From Exiguobacterium sp. Helios (lineage in GTDB: Bacteria > Bacillota > Bacilli > Exiguobacteriales > Exiguobacteriaceae), in contig NZ_CP053557.1 in the NCBI RefSeq assembly GCF_014524545.1, positions 459,501 through 523,500 on the forward strand: a DNA stretch of 64,000 nt, written 5' to 3'. The notes under the pieces were generated by a model that did no database searches, was not told the origin of the DNA, and saw only the letters and a program-made list of their open reading frames with translations. The first letter of the stretch is position 1, and every line of letters begins with the position of its first letter. Position numbers and translations under genes: made by a program. Shown here one piece after another: positions 29,117-38,274 of this stretch.

Positions 29117-30316
29117 ATGACGAACACTTCACCGATTCAAACCAAACGATTGACCCTAATCCTGATTTTAGGATCACTCGCCGCACTCGGTCCACTTTCG
29201 ATTGACATGTATTTACCGGCATTTCCGGACATGTCGCGTTCATTTGGCGCCAGTGCTTCCTCGATCCAACTAAGCTTGACCGCCTGTATGCTCGGGATGG
29301 CAATCGGGCAGATCATCGTCGGTCCGCTCAGTGATGTCCGGGGACGAAAACGTCCGTTGATATTGGCCTTATTTGCCTATTTACTGGCATCGCTCGCCTG
29401 TGCCTTTGCGCCGACGATTGAAATTTTGATTGCTTTACGTTTCGTTCAAGGAGCAGCCGGTGCATCCGGAATCGTCATCTCGCGGGCGATCGTCCGGGAT
29501 TTGTTCGAAGGGCCAGAATTGACGAAGTTTTTTGCGGCGTTATCACTGGTCAACGGAACGGCACCGATTTTGGCGCCGATCATCGGGGGCCAAATTTTGC
29601 GGTTCGGCGACTGGCGCGTCGTATTTTATCTGCTTGCCATCTTAAGTACGTTGATGCTGATTGCAGTCGCGTTCCGGTTGCCGGAAACCCTGCCGGTTCA
29701 TCACCGGGTCGAAGGGAATTTGAAGACGACCTTCGGGACGTTTGGACGCTTGCTGTCAGACCGGACCTTCATCGGGTATGCCTTTGCCCAAGCGTTTGCG
29801 ATGGGTGCGATGTTTGCGTATATCTCCGGTTCCCCGTTCGTTTTACAAAACATCTACGGGGCGAGTCCGCAACAATTCAGTTTTCTGTTCGGTCTGAACG
29901 GGATCGGAATCATTCTGGCTGCCCAAACGGCCGGACGGTTGGCCGGGCGCGTCGACAGTGAGAAAATGATGCGGATCGCCTTGACGGTCGTCGCCTTAGC
30001 CGGGATCTGTCTGTTTCTTGCGCTGACGTTATCCGACTCCTTGATTCTCGTTATGATTCCGTTGTTCTTCGTCGTTTCGAGTGTCGGGATGATTTCGACG
30101 CTCGGTTTTACCTTGGCGATGCAAAACTACGGTTCGACGGCCGGAAGTGCTTCGGCCTTGCTTGGTCTGTTGCCGATGCTTGTCGGCTCACTCGTCTCGC
30201 CACTCGTTGGCGTGATGGGGGAAGAGTCGGCGTTGCCGATGGGCTTGATCATCATGACACTTGATTGTCTGGCATTGCTCGTGTATACCTTACTGATTGT
30301 CCGAAGAAATCAATAA
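29117..30316 (+). CDS. Bcr/CflA-family multidrug efflux MFS transporter
   Basis: 399 residues, 12 helices. Family signs: LAALGPLSIDMYLPAFPDM in TM1, GQIIVGPLSDVRGRKRPL (motif A), RFVQGAAGASGIVISRAIVRD in TM4, and NGTAPILAPIIGGQIL (motif C of drug antiporters). Proton-driven export of drugs such as bicyclomycin is typical for the family; real substrates unknown. AGGAAGGAGG precedes the ATG, 17 bases after the HD gene, so the two may be co-transcribed. Confidence 0.92.
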   Translation: MTNTSPIQTKRLTLILILGSLAALGPLSIDMYLPAFPDMSRSFGASASSIQLSLTACMLGMAIGQIIVGPLSDVRGRKRPLILALFAYLLASLACAFAPTIEILIALRFVQGAAGASGIVISRAIVRDLFEGPELTKFFAALSLVNGTAPILAPIIGGQILRFGDWRVVFYLLAILSTLMLIAVAFRLPETLPVHHRVEGNLKTTFGTFGRLLSDRTFIGYAFAQAFAMGAMFAYISGSPFVLQNIYGASPQQFSFLFGLNGIGIILAAQTAGRLAGRVDSEKMMRIALTVVALAGICLFLALTLSDSLILVMIPLFFVVSSVGMISTLGFTLAMQNYGSTAGSASALLGLLPMLVGSLVSPLVGVMGEESALPMGLIIMTLDCLALLVYTLLIVRRNQ

Positions 30317-30335
30317 AAAGATGCATTCAATGAAG

Positions 30336-30366
30336 CCGATTCCTTTTTGAGGAAATCGGTTTTTTT
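30336..30366 (+). terminator. Terminator of MFS gene
   Basis: Stem CCGATTCC (30336) with GGAAATCGG (30351), then seven T. Confidence 0.85.
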
Positions 30367-30415
30367 GTTGAAGACTGTATTGGAAGAAATGCTGTCAGAA
30401 AAAATCAGTGGATTT

Positions 30416-30442
30416 TGAAACTATTTCCAAAAATAAACCGTA
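30416..30442 (+). promoter_or_regulatory. SigW-type promoter of the flotillin operon
   Basis: TGAAAC, 17-base spacer, CGTA: a full match to the extracytoplasmic SigW core, as expected because yuaF-floT belong to the SigW regulon in B. subtilis. Confidence 0.75.
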
Positions 30443-30481
30443 AATAAAGAGGAGCTCAGCAAAGAAGAGAGGAGCAGGCGG

Positions 30482-30733
30482 ATGAAAAAACGATCTCTTT
30501 CGGATACACGGCCGGTATCTGAACCGAAGAATCAGAGGACACTGGAGAGTTTATTGGCGCGGCATTACGCGGCACAAAAAAAGTATGCCCGCAGATGTCA
30601 GGAAGCAGACAGTCCACGGGAAAAAGAATTAGCCGAATTGTTATATGAAGAAAATCGTCATGCGTACCTTCAAGCTTACCGGCAACTGTACGGATCGAAT
30701 CCGTTTATCGAGGTGACCGAAGATGGACGTTAG
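30482..30733 (+). CDS. Small hypothetical protein leading the flotillin operon
   Basis: 83 residues, charged and helical, no membrane segment: RTLESLLARHYAAQKKYARR and REKELAELLYEENRHAYLQA, ending near EVTEDGR. Not recognised. It starts 40 bases after the SigW-like -10 and overlaps the yuaF-like gene by 11 bases, so it is translated with it. Its place at the head of the operon, where B. subtilis has no homologue that I can name with confidence, makes it a candidate accessory factor of the flotillin system. Confidence 0.7.
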   Translation: MKKRSLSDTRPVSEPKNQRTLESLLARHYAAQKKYARRCQEADSPREKELAELLYEENRHAYLQAYRQLYGSNPFIEVTEDGR

Positions 30734-31244
30734 TACGCTTTATCTGTATGCCCTTGCCGCTGCTGCCTGCGGTGTTTTACTGTCTGTCGTTTTTTCAGAC
30801 TTGATTCCCGGTATTGATCAAATCTTTCATCCGACGTTAATCCTGTCCTTTGTCATTTTGACATCCGCTTTCGGATTCGGACTCGAGCATCTGACGTCAC
30901 TTGGTTCGCTCGTTATTTTGCTGATCAGTGCCGGTATCAGTCTCATCTTGACGTCTTTGTTGCATTTATTCATTTTTGTACCGCTTGCGAAAGCGGAGCA
31001 ATCCATCAGTTTTTCGGAACAGACGCTTGAAGGACGCAGTGCCATCGTCATCCTCCCGATTCCGGAGGACGGCTACGGTGAAATTCTCGTCGATGATGTG
31101 TCAGGACGGATTGCCAAATCCGCCGTTCTTTTTGAAGGTCCGGCTCTGGCACAAGGAACAAAAGTCATCATCATTGAAATTAAACAAGGCGTGGCGCATG
31201 TCATGACCTATCCTACGCAGTGGAAAGAGGAGATGTTTTCATGA
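30723..31244 (+). CDS. yuaF: NfeD-like membrane protein YuaF
   Basis: 173 residues. Three N-terminal membrane helices (about 7-95) followed by an OB-fold NfeD domain (about 100-165) with GRSAIVILPIPEDGYGEIL. Partner of flotillin in membrane microdomain organisation in B. subtilis. Overlaps FloT by four bases (ATGA), so the two are made stoichiometrically. Confidence 0.9.
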   Translation: MDVSTLYLYALAAAACGVLLSVVFSDLIPGIDQIFHPTLILSFVILTSAFGFGLEHLTSLGSLVILLISAGISLILTSLLHLFIFVPLAKAEQSISFSEQTLEGRSAIVILPIPEDGYGEILVDDVSGRIAKSAVLFEGPALAQGTKVIIIEIKQGVAHVMTYPTQWKEEMFS

Positions 31245-32761
31245 ATCCGATTATTATTGTAGCAATCATAGCCGGCGCACTGATTTTAGCGCTGATCGCC
31301 TTATTCGTCACAAAGTACCGCACAGTCGGACCGGAAGAAGCGTTGATTGTGTCCGGGAGTTATCTCGGGAACAGTCCGACCGTCAACACTGATGAATCCG
31401 GCAACCGGGTCAAAATCATCCGTGGCGGCGGAGCGTTTATCTTACCTGTCTTTCAACAAGCATCCCCGCTCAGTCTGCTGTCGAGCAAGCTCGAAGTGAC
31501 GACACCGGAAGTCTATACAGAGCAGGGTGTTCCGGTCATGGCAGACGGGACAGCAATCATCAAAATCGGCAGCTCGATTTCTGAAATCGCGACGGCAGCC
31601 GAACAATTCCTCGGTAAATCAAAAGAAGACCGAGAAGGCGAAGCACGGGAAGTCCTTGAAGGGCACTTACGGTCAATTCTTGGTTCGATGACAGTCGAAG
31701 AAATTTACAAAAACCGTGATAAATTCTCACAGGAAGTGCAACGTGTCGCGTCACAGGATTTAGCGAAAATGGGACTGATCATCGTCTCGTTCACGATCAA
31801 AGACGTCCGCGATAAAAACGGTTATTTGGAATCACTCGGGAAACCGCGGATTGCCCAGGTCCGCCGCGATGCCGATATCGCAACAGCCGACGCAGAAAAA
31901 GAAACACGGATCAAGCGGGCGGAAGCCTCAAAAGATGCGAAAAAAGCTGAACTCGAACGGGCAACGGAAATTGCGGAAGCGGAAAAAGAAAATCAACTGA
32001 AGATGGCAGATTACCGCCGCGAGCAGGATATCGCAAAAGCGAAAGCCGACCAGGCGTATGATCTTGAAAATGCACGCGCCCAGCAGGAAGTCACGGAACA
32101 ACAGATGCAAATTAAAATCATCGAACGTCAGAAACAAATTGAGCTCGAAGAACGCGAGATTCTTCGTCGTGAGAAACAATACGATGCGGAAGTCAAAAAA
32201 CGGGCGGACGCTGACCGTTATTCCATTGAGCAGGCGGCCCAAGCCGACCGGGCGAAACAATATGCGGAAGCTGATGCGACGAAGTACCGGATTGAAGCCT
32301 CTGCCAAAGCCGACGCTGAACGGATTCGTCTTGACGGTCTTGCGAAAGCGGAAGCAGAGCGGGCGCAAGGGGAGACAGAAGCCGATATCATCCGTCTGAA
32401 GGGTCTCGCGGAAGCGGAAGCGAAAGAAAAGATCGCTCAAGCGTTCGAACAGTTCGGACAAGCGGCGATTCTCGACATGGTTGTCCGGATGATGCCGGAA
32501 TATGCGAAACAGGTCGCAGCACCACTCGGCAACATCGACAAGATTACAGTCGTCGATACAGGGAGCGGCGAAGGCGGCGGAGCAAACCGGGTGACCGGAT
32601 ACGCAACCGACTTGATGGCGTCATTGCAGGAGACACTGAAAGCGTCATCCGGCATCGATGTCAAAGACTTGATTGAAAACTTCTCGGGTAAAGGAACGGC
32701 GAAACCATTGACGGTCAACTTGAATCAAGGGGAACCAGTTGTGTCCGGCAAATCTGAATGA
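31241..32761 (+). CDS. floT: Flotillin
   Basis: 506 residues. N-terminal membrane hairpin (about 5-28), SPFH/Band-7 domain (about 35-200) with PEEALIVSGSYLGNSPTV and KEDREGEAREVLEGHLRSIL, then a long Ala/Glu/Lys coiled coil (about 200-390) rich in AEA and ADAER repeats, and a C-terminal globular tail with GFAVP-type segment near ALGNIDKITVVDTG. Scaffolds functional membrane microdomains and contributes to antibiotic and membrane-stress resistance. The coiled coil makes this gene prone to looking repetitive. GAGGAG precedes the ATG at 31241. Confidence 0.95.
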   Translation: MNPIIIVAIIAGALILALIALFVTKYRTVGPEEALIVSGSYLGNSPTVNTDESGNRVKIIRGGGAFILPVFQQASPLSLLSSKLEVTTPEVYTEQGVPVMADGTAIIKIGSSISEIATAAEQFLGKSKEDREGEAREVLEGHLRSILGSMTVEEIYKNRDKFSQEVQRVASQDLAKMGLIIVSFTIKDVRDKNGYLESLGKPRIAQVRRDADIATADAEKETRIKRAEASKDAKKAELERATEIAEAEKENQLKMADYRREQDIAKAKADQAYDLENARAQQEVTEQQMQIKIIERQKQIELEEREILRREKQYDAEVKKRADADRYSIEQAAQADRAKQYAEADATKYRIEASAKADAERIRLDGLAKAEAERAQGETEADIIRLKGLAEAEAKEKIAQAFEQFGQAAILDMVVRMMPEYAKQVAAPLGNIDKITVVDTGSGEGGGANRVTGYATDLMASLQETLKASSGIDVKDLIENFSGKGTAKPLTVNLNQGEPVVSGKSE

Positions 32762-32814
32762 AACCGAACTCGAATTTAATGACTTCGTAAAAGGTTATCT
32801 TTAATAAAATAACT

Positions 32815-32877
32815 AAAAAAATCCGAATGCTCCCATCCCTCTATCCATAAGAAGAGGTGGGGACATTCGGATTTTTT
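32815..32877. terminator. Bidirectional terminator between floT and degV-like gene
   Basis: AAATCCGAATG with CATTCGGATTT plus inner CCCATCC.../AGAGGTGGGG; A-run and T-run on either side. Confidence 0.85.
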
Positions 32878-32887
32878 AAATGACGAA

Positions 32888-33736
32888 TCAGGCCGGTAAA
32901 TCATAGCCGATGACGATTAATCCGGGACCGGTGTGCGAGCCGATCGCCGCGCCGGCAATCGTAATTAAAACTTCGCTTGGTGCGAACTGGGTTTCAATCA
33001 ATTGTTTGAGTTGTTCCGCGCGTTCGATCGAGTCGCCGTGCCCGATGATGATGCGGTGTCCATCGATCGACGGACGTGCTTCTTCCATCCATTCGACAAT
33101 CCGGTTCATGACTTTTTTCTGACCGCGGATCTTTTCTTTTGGAATCAGTTTCCCGTCTTCGACCGTCAAAAGTGGAAGAATCGACAGTAAACCACCGATG
33201 AAAGCACTGGCCCGCGAAACACGGCCGCCCCGCATCAGGTATTCGAGCGATTCGACCGTAAACAAATGACGGACGGTATTGATTTTTTGTTCGGCATACG
33301 CTTTTGTTTCCTCAAACGAATGGGTTTTCGCAAATTCAGCGACATCTAACACGAACAGTCCTTGACCGGTCGAGGCTGTTTTCGTGTTGATGATGGCATA
33401 GGGGACATCCGGATACGTTTCAGCAAGTTCTGCTGCGAGCATCGTTGCGGTTTGATACGTACCGGATAGTTCGCTTGAGAAAGCCAGATAGATGAACGAT
33501 TCACCTTGTTTAAAGTGTTCTGTAAAGACTTCGACCATCCGTGACACTTCTACTTGAAACGTCTTTGGTGCCGCCCCGTTCCGCATTTTTTCATATAATT
33601 CGACCGGTGAAATCGATTCGCCGTCGAAAAATGTCTCTTCGTCAATCAACACGCCGAACGGCATGACGGTGAAGCCGTAAGCGTCTAGTAATTCTTTAGG
33701 TGCATCAGCACCGCTGTCAGTAATAAAACGTACCAT
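32888..33736 (-). CDS. DegV family protein
   Basis: Fatty-acid-binding protein of the DegV (FakB-like) family, 282 residues. Two domains: N-terminal ITDSGADAPKELLDAYGFTV, the SxT fatty-acid site in SSELSGTYQTATMLAAEL, and C-terminal ARPSIDGHRIIIGHGDS and IGSHTGPGLIVIGYD. FakB proteins present fatty acids to FakA kinase for phospholipid synthesis; no FakA in the window. A TTG seven codons earlier is rejected because AAAGGAGAG sits before the ATG at 33736. Downstream of lipL by 17 bases, so the two form a lipid-linked operon. Confidence 0.9.
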   Translation of the reverse strand: MVRFITDSGADAPKELLDAYGFTVMPFGVLIDEETFFDGESISPVELYEKMRNGAAPKTFQVEVSRMVEVFTEHFKQGESFIYLAFSSELSGTYQTATMLAAELAETYPDVPYAIINTKTASTGQGLFVLDVAEFAKTHSFEETKAYAEQKINTVRHLFTVESLEYLMRGGRVSRASAFIGGLLSILPLLTVEDGKLIPKEKIRGQKKVMNRIVEWMEEARPSIDGHRIIIGHGDSIERAEQLKQLIETQFAPSEVLITIAGAAIGSHTGPGLIVIGYDLPA

Positions 33737-33753
33737 GTTCGTTCTCTCCTTTA

Positions 33754-34575
33754 TCAACCTAGGACTTTTTCATTTCGATCCAACATCCGACCCAGGTTTA
33801 CACCGAAGCGTTCGTTCTCGACCTCGCTCAAGACGGACGGCGTGAGTGTCGCGCCAAGTTCCATTAAGGAGCGGTAAACACGTACCAAGCAGTCTTCGAC
33901 CGTGAAGGGGAGTTGCAACAGCTCTTCCAAAGAGGCCATTGTTTCGGGAACGACTGTCGGATACACGAACTTGGTCGCTTCTCCTTGTAGGGCGGCAGCA
34001 TAAAAATCACGGACAAGTTGCGCCCGGGCACTGCCACTGCCGTTCACGCAGAGGTAAATTTGAACCGCGACGCCTCCGCGGACACGCCGCTGTGAAATAC
34101 CGGCGAACTTTTTGCCGGCAATCGATAAATCATAGGATCCGGGGCAATATGATCCGACGACCTCACCGGCGACGATGGCATCGGTTTCTTCGGCGAACAT
34201 CTGCCGGACAAGGGCGAGCATTGCTTCATAGCCGCTGTCGATATCGATTCCACCGCGTTCCGGGAGGACAAGCGAGATGTTCAGGACACCGGCATCGAGC
34301 ACGACGGCCAGCCCGCCGGAATTGCGGATGACCGGTTGAAAACCATGAGCGTGTAAGACGTCGATTCCATCATCGAGATGAGGGAGACGCGCATCTTGAA
34401 TCCCAAGGACAACCGTTTCATGGTGGACCCAGGAGCGGATGGCGGCACCCTCTGTAGCGACGGAGGCGCACAATGTATCGTCCATCGCAAACGATTGTGT
34501 GGCATGAAAGGTGTTTCCGAGTGACGTTTGATCAAAAATACGATAATGTTCTTGTTTTAAGAGTTCGATTCCCAT
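33754..34575 (-). CDS. lipL: Octanoyl-[GcvH]:protein N-octanoyltransferase
   Basis: Amidotransferase of the LplA/LipB fold, 273 residues, that moves octanoyl from GcvH to E2 subunits in lipoic-acid assembly. Segments: [37 protein letters not shown], and the catalytic Cys in [14 protein letters not shown] followed by [20 protein letters not shown]. This agrees with B. subtilis LipL (YwfL), also near ywfO, rather than LplA. Divergent from ywfO. Confidence 0.95.
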   Translation of the reverse strand: MGIELLKQEHYRIFDQTSLGNTFHATQSFAMDDTLCASVATEGAAIRSWVHHETVVLGIQDARLPHLDDGIDVLHAHGFQPVIRNSGGLAVVLDAGVLNISLVLPERGGIDIDSGYEAMLALVRQMFAEETDAIVAGEVVGSYCPGSYDLSIAGKKFAGISQRRVRGGVAVQIYLCVNGSGSARAQLVRDFYAAALQGEATKFVYPTVVPETMASLEELLQLPFTVEDCLVRVYRSLMELGATLTPSVLSEVENERFGVNLGRMLDRNEKVLG

Positions 34576-34730
34576 AGGCTCGTTCCTTTTTTTCTAGATT
34601 TGCGACATTATTATAGCATACGGCAGTGTAAACTTTTTAATAAGAAGCCAGTGAAGCAACAGGAACGGACCGTTTCAAACCGAACTATGAACTATACCGA
34701 TCGAGAACGAGCTACTAAAGGAGAGAGTGT

Positions 34731-36035
34731 ATGTATCAGTCACTGGGACAGCTAAAAGAAACAAAAGTATTCAAGGATCCCGTTCATCGCTACATCTATG
34801 TCAGCGACCAATTGATTTGGCAATTAATCGGAACAAAAGAATTTCAACGTCTGCGCCGGATTAAACAGCTCGGCACATCATTTTTGACGTTCCATGGAGC
34901 CGAGCATACCCGTTTTCATCACTCGCTTGGCGTGTACGAGATTACCCGTCAATTGATTGATGTCTTTAATGGTCGCGCCGACTGGGACGATCAGTACCGC
35001 GAATTGACACTCGTCGCCGCACTCTTGCACGATGTCGGTCATGGTCCGTTTTCCCATGCCTTTGAGAATGTGTTTGGTGTTGATCATGAAGAATGGACGG
35101 AACGGATTATCCTTGGGGATACAGAAATCAAACAGGTCCTCGATCAGGTCGGGGAAGGATTTGCAGAAGAAGTCGCGTCAATCATCAACAAAACCCATCC
35201 CAATCAATTGCTTGTGACGATGATCAGTTCCCAGCTCGATGTCGACCGGATGGATTACTTGTTGCGGGATGCACATTTCGCCGGTGTCAGTTACGGAAAG
35301 TTTGATCTCGAACGGATGTTGCGTGTCCTGCGTCCGGCACCGAATCAGATGGTCGTCAAGCAGTCCGGGATGCATTCGATCGAAGATTACATCATGCGGC
35401 GTTATCAGATGTACTGGCAGGTCTATCTCCATCCCGTGACGCGTTCGAGCGATTACTTATTAAAAGCGATTCTTGAGCGGGCAAAAGAACTGTATACGGG
35501 CGGGTATGCCTTCACGATTGATCCGGTGCACTTAAGTCCACTTTTTACACAACAGATGTCGCTGAAGAATTATCTGGCACTGGATGAGACGATCGTCTAC
35601 TTCTATTTCCAGCAGTGGGCAGAGGAAGAGGACGACGTATTAAGCGATTTAGCACGCCGGTTCGTGGATCGGAAATTATTTAAATATGTGGATTATCCGG
35701 CAGAAAAGCGCGCGCGTGTCCACGAAAAACTTTGTGCCTTATTTGAAAAAATCGGGCTCGATCCAACCTATTATCTGCTCGAAGACAAGCTCAGCCGCCT
35801 GCCGTACGACTTATATGGAGATAATGGCGAAATCAGTAAACAACCGATCATGCTGCAGATGAAAAATGGTCAGATGAAAGAGATCTCGCAAGTCTCGCCG
35901 CTCGTTCAGGCGATTGCCAATTCACGTCAGACGGATGAAAAGCTATTTTTCCCGCAGGAAATCCTGCATGACTTACGGGAATTTGCGAACGAGAAGATGC
36001 AAATCGATCAATTGTTACTTGGAGAAGAAATATGA
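34731..36035 (+). CDS. ywfO: HD-domain (deoxy)nucleotide hydrolase YwfO
   Basis: 434-residue HD superfamily dNTP triphosphohydrolase-like protein. Active-site motifs: HTRFHHSLGVYEI with His, LLHDVGHGPFSHAFENVF (HD), and DLDRMDYL region as SQLDVDRMDYLLRDAHFAG, then ERMLRVLRPAPNQ. Relatives such as E. faecalis EF1143 hydrolyse dNTPs. Next gene starts at its stop codon (ATGA), an APH-like kinase, so translation is coupled. Confidence 0.92.
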   Translation: MYQSLGQLKETKVFKDPVHRYIYVSDQLIWQLIGTKEFQRLRRIKQLGTSFLTFHGAEHTRFHHSLGVYEITRQLIDVFNGRADWDDQYRELTLVAALLHDVGHGPFSHAFENVFGVDHEEWTERIILGDTEIKQVLDQVGEGFAEEVASIINKTHPNQLLVTMISSQLDVDRMDYLLRDAHFAGVSYGKFDLERMLRVLRPAPNQMVVKQSGMHSIEDYIMRRYQMYWQVYLHPVTRSSDYLLKAILERAKELYTGGYAFTIDPVHLSPLFTQQMSLKNYLALDETIVYFYFQQWAEEEDDVLSDLARRFVDRKLFKYVDYPAEKRARVHEKLCALFEKIGLDPTYYLLEDKLSRLPYDLYGDNGEISKQPIMLQMKNGQMKEISQVSPLVQAIANSRQTDEKLFFPQEILHDLREFANEKMQIDQLLLGEEI

Positions 36036-36883
36036 ACAATATCATCGCAACCATCTTAAAGTATGCCGGCTTGGAAGGGAAAGCGGTTATCCCCTTAATA
36101 GGAGCGACTTCCTCGTACGTGTTTCGAGCGGGGAATAGTGTTTTTCGAATTCATACCAATCCTGCCTGGCTAAAACAGGAACCGGACCTCGTCGCGCACG
36201 AGGTCTTTGCGTTACGGGCGACCGGTAGATTAGGGCCGGATGTCGAAAATTATCAATTGACGTGGGAGGGGGAGATTCCCCCATGGATTCAAATGACGTG
36301 TTTACCGGGAGAAGTCCGACTCGAACCGTTAAATCGAGCGTACCTCAAACAATTGGCAAAAACGTTAGTTGCGATTCATCAACTGCCGGTTCCAGAAGCC
36401 TTGTACCGGTATGCACCATACGTGACAAAGCGAACGGTTCCTTTTTGGGCAGTTCAAAAGGAAATGTGGCAACGGGCTGTGGCAGAACCGCCGGCAACGA
36501 GTCAACAAGTTCGATTCATCCACCGCGATTTTCATCCGGTCAATGTGTTATACGAATCAGCTGAAAAGTATAACGTAGTCGATTGGATTAGTGGCTGTGT
36601 TGGACCCATTGAAGCAGATGTCGCCCATTGCCGATTAAATCTGGCGTTGCTTGAATCGGTCGAAGCAGCAGATCAATTTTTAGCTGAATATATTGCTTGC
36701 AGTGGATTTTCGTACGATCGGAAATGGGATTTAACAGCTGTTTTTGATTTTGAACCGGACACCCTCGATGTTTATCCCGGTTGGAAAGCATATGGGAAGG
36801 CAAACATCAGTCAGGGCAATGTTCGGGAACGGATGGAAAACATTGTATTGAAAGTTTATGAAAATGACGAAAGCGGTTACTAA
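36032..36883 (+). CDS. Aminoglycoside-phosphotransferase-like small-molecule kinase
   Basis: 283 residues of the APH/ChoK kinase fold. Motifs: nucleotide loop GATSSYVFRAGNSVF, catalytic loop IHRDFHPVNVLY with Asp near residue 169, and metal-binding VVDWISGCVGPIEAD. No resistance function is implied; homoserine, choline, and methylthioribose kinases share this fold. Starts at the ywfO stop codon. Its base composition is slightly richer in A/T at third positions than ywfO, which could reflect later acquisition, but the effect is weak by eye. Confidence 0.82.
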   Translation: MNNIIATILKYAGLEGKAVIPLIGATSSYVFRAGNSVFRIHTNPAWLKQEPDLVAHEVFALRATGRLGPDVENYQLTWEGEIPPWIQMTCLPGEVRLEPLNRAYLKQLAKTLVAIHQLPVPEALYRYAPYVTKRTVPFWAVQKEMWQRAVAEPPATSQQVRFIHRDFHPVNVLYESAEKYNVVDWISGCVGPIEADVAHCRLNLALLESVEAADQFLAEYIACSGFSYDRKWDLTAVFDFEPDTLDVYPGWKAYGKANISQGNVRERMENIVLKVYENDESGY

Positions 36884-37007
36884 ATGAACTTTACCCCTTG
36901 CAGTTCTTCCGAATGTTGATTATTGTAGTACTTGGGAAAGAGATTGAACGTCAGACCTCGTACTTATGTACAACTGATAAAATAAACTATGGATTGAGGG
37001 ATAGTTC

Positions 37008-38186
37008 GTGAAATATTTAATCGCAATACTGGGACTTGTCATCGTGTTTGGTTTGGCATACCTTGTCAGCAGTAATCGTAAAAGCATCAAATTGAAACCG
37101 CTTGCGGTCATGCTAGTGCTTCAGCTTGTCCTGGGATACATTCTGTTGAACACGTCATTCGGCTATATCGTCATTAAAGGGATCGCTCAAGTCTTCGAAA
37201 AATTGCTCAGTTATGCCGCGATCGGTATCAACTTTGTCTTCGGTGGATTAGCGAACGAAGGCGCGCAACCATTCTTCATCAACGTCCTGTTGCCAATCGT
37301 TTTCATCTCGGCTTTAATCGGAATTTTGCAGTTCACGAAAATCCTGCCGCTCTTAATGCGCGGAGTCGGGTTCGTCCTTTCGAAAATTAACGGAATGGGA
37401 CGACTTGAGTCATATAACGCCGTAGCGTCAGCAGCGATCGGTCAATCAGAAGTATTCATCACGGTTAAAAAGCAAATTGGTAAATTACCTCCTCACCGTC
37501 TGTATACATTATGTGCGTCTGCGATGTCGACAGTTTCAATGTCAATCGTCGGTGCATACATGACGATGGTCGAACCGAAATATGTCGTCACAGCAATCGT
37601 CTTGAACCTGTTTGGTGGATTCATGATCGTTTCAATCATCAATCCGTATACAGTTGATCCAAAAGAAGACATTTTGGAAATCGTGGAAGAAAAACAAACG
37701 TTCTTCGAAATGCTCGGCGAATACATCATGGATGGATTCAAAGTCGCGATCATCGTCGGCGCGATGTTGATCGGATACAATGCTTTGATCGGCATGGTCA
37801 ACGATATCTTCTTGATGGTTCTCGGTATCTCGTTCCAGGATATTCTCGGTTATATCTTCGCACCATTCGCTTTCATCATGGGGATTCCGTGGGCGGAAGC
37901 AGTCAGTGCCGGTAGTATCATGGCAACGAAACTGATTACAAACGAATTCGTCGCGATGCTCAGCCTGCCTGAATACGCAAAAGAATTCTCAGCACGGACA
38001 CTTGGAATCGTTTCCGTTTTCTTGATTTCATTCGCCAACTTCTCGTCAATCGGGATCATCGCGGGTGCTGTCAAAGGACTCGACGATCGCCAAGGAAGTG
38101 TTGCAGCGAGCTTCGGACTGAAATTGCTTTACGGAGCAACACTCGTCAGTGTCTTGACGGCAATCGTCGTCAGTATCTTACTCTAA
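37008..38186 (+). CDS. nupC: NupC-family nucleoside:cation symporter
   Basis: Concentrative nucleoside transporter, 392 residues, with a C-terminal Gate/core domain. Signatures: VFGGLANEGAQPFFINVLLP, GQSEVFITVKKQIGKLPPHR (the QSE/EA nucleoside site), MSTVSMSIVGAYMTMVEPKY, and PFAFIMGIPWAEAVSAGSIM. Starts at GTG (37008) with TTGAGGG upstream. Fits purine and pyrimidine salvage with xpt-pbuX and YwfO. Single gene with terminator. Confidence 0.93.
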   Translation: MKYLIAILGLVIVFGLAYLVSSNRKSIKLKPLAVMLVLQLVLGYILLNTSFGYIVIKGIAQVFEKLLSYAAIGINFVFGGLANEGAQPFFINVLLPIVFISALIGILQFTKILPLLMRGVGFVLSKINGMGRLESYNAVASAAIGQSEVFITVKKQIGKLPPHRLYTLCASAMSTVSMSIVGAYMTMVEPKYVVTAIVLNLFGGFMIVSIINPYTVDPKEDILEIVEEKQTFFEMLGEYIMDGFKVAIIVGAMLIGYNALIGMVNDIFLMVLGISFQDILGYIFAPFAFIMGIPWAEAVSAGSIMATKLITNEFVAMLSLPEYAKEFSARTLGIVSVFLISFANFSSIGIIAGAVKGLDDRQGSVAASFGLKLLYGATLVSVLTAIVVSILL

Positions 38187-38223
38187 ATCGCATACGAATG
38201 GCAGATCTGTCATTTCTTAAAAC

Positions 38224-38260
38224 AAAGCAGGACCCGACTAGAAAATCGGGTCCTGCTTTT
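38224..38260. terminator. Bidirectional terminator between nupC and ywnB-like gene
   Basis: Perfect 14-bp stem AAAGCAGGACCCGA/TCGGGTCCTGCTTT with 8-base loop. Confidence 0.9.
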
Positions 38261-38274
38261 GGTTTCTACTATTT

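Noticed and set aside
31800-32460. Possible internal repeat array in floT
   Set aside because: Repetition is the heptad coiled coil of flotillin, not DNA repeats.
31928-32461. Phe-rich 177-codon frame opposite flotillin
   Set aside because: Mirror of the Glu/Lys coiled coil of FloT; not a real membrane protein.
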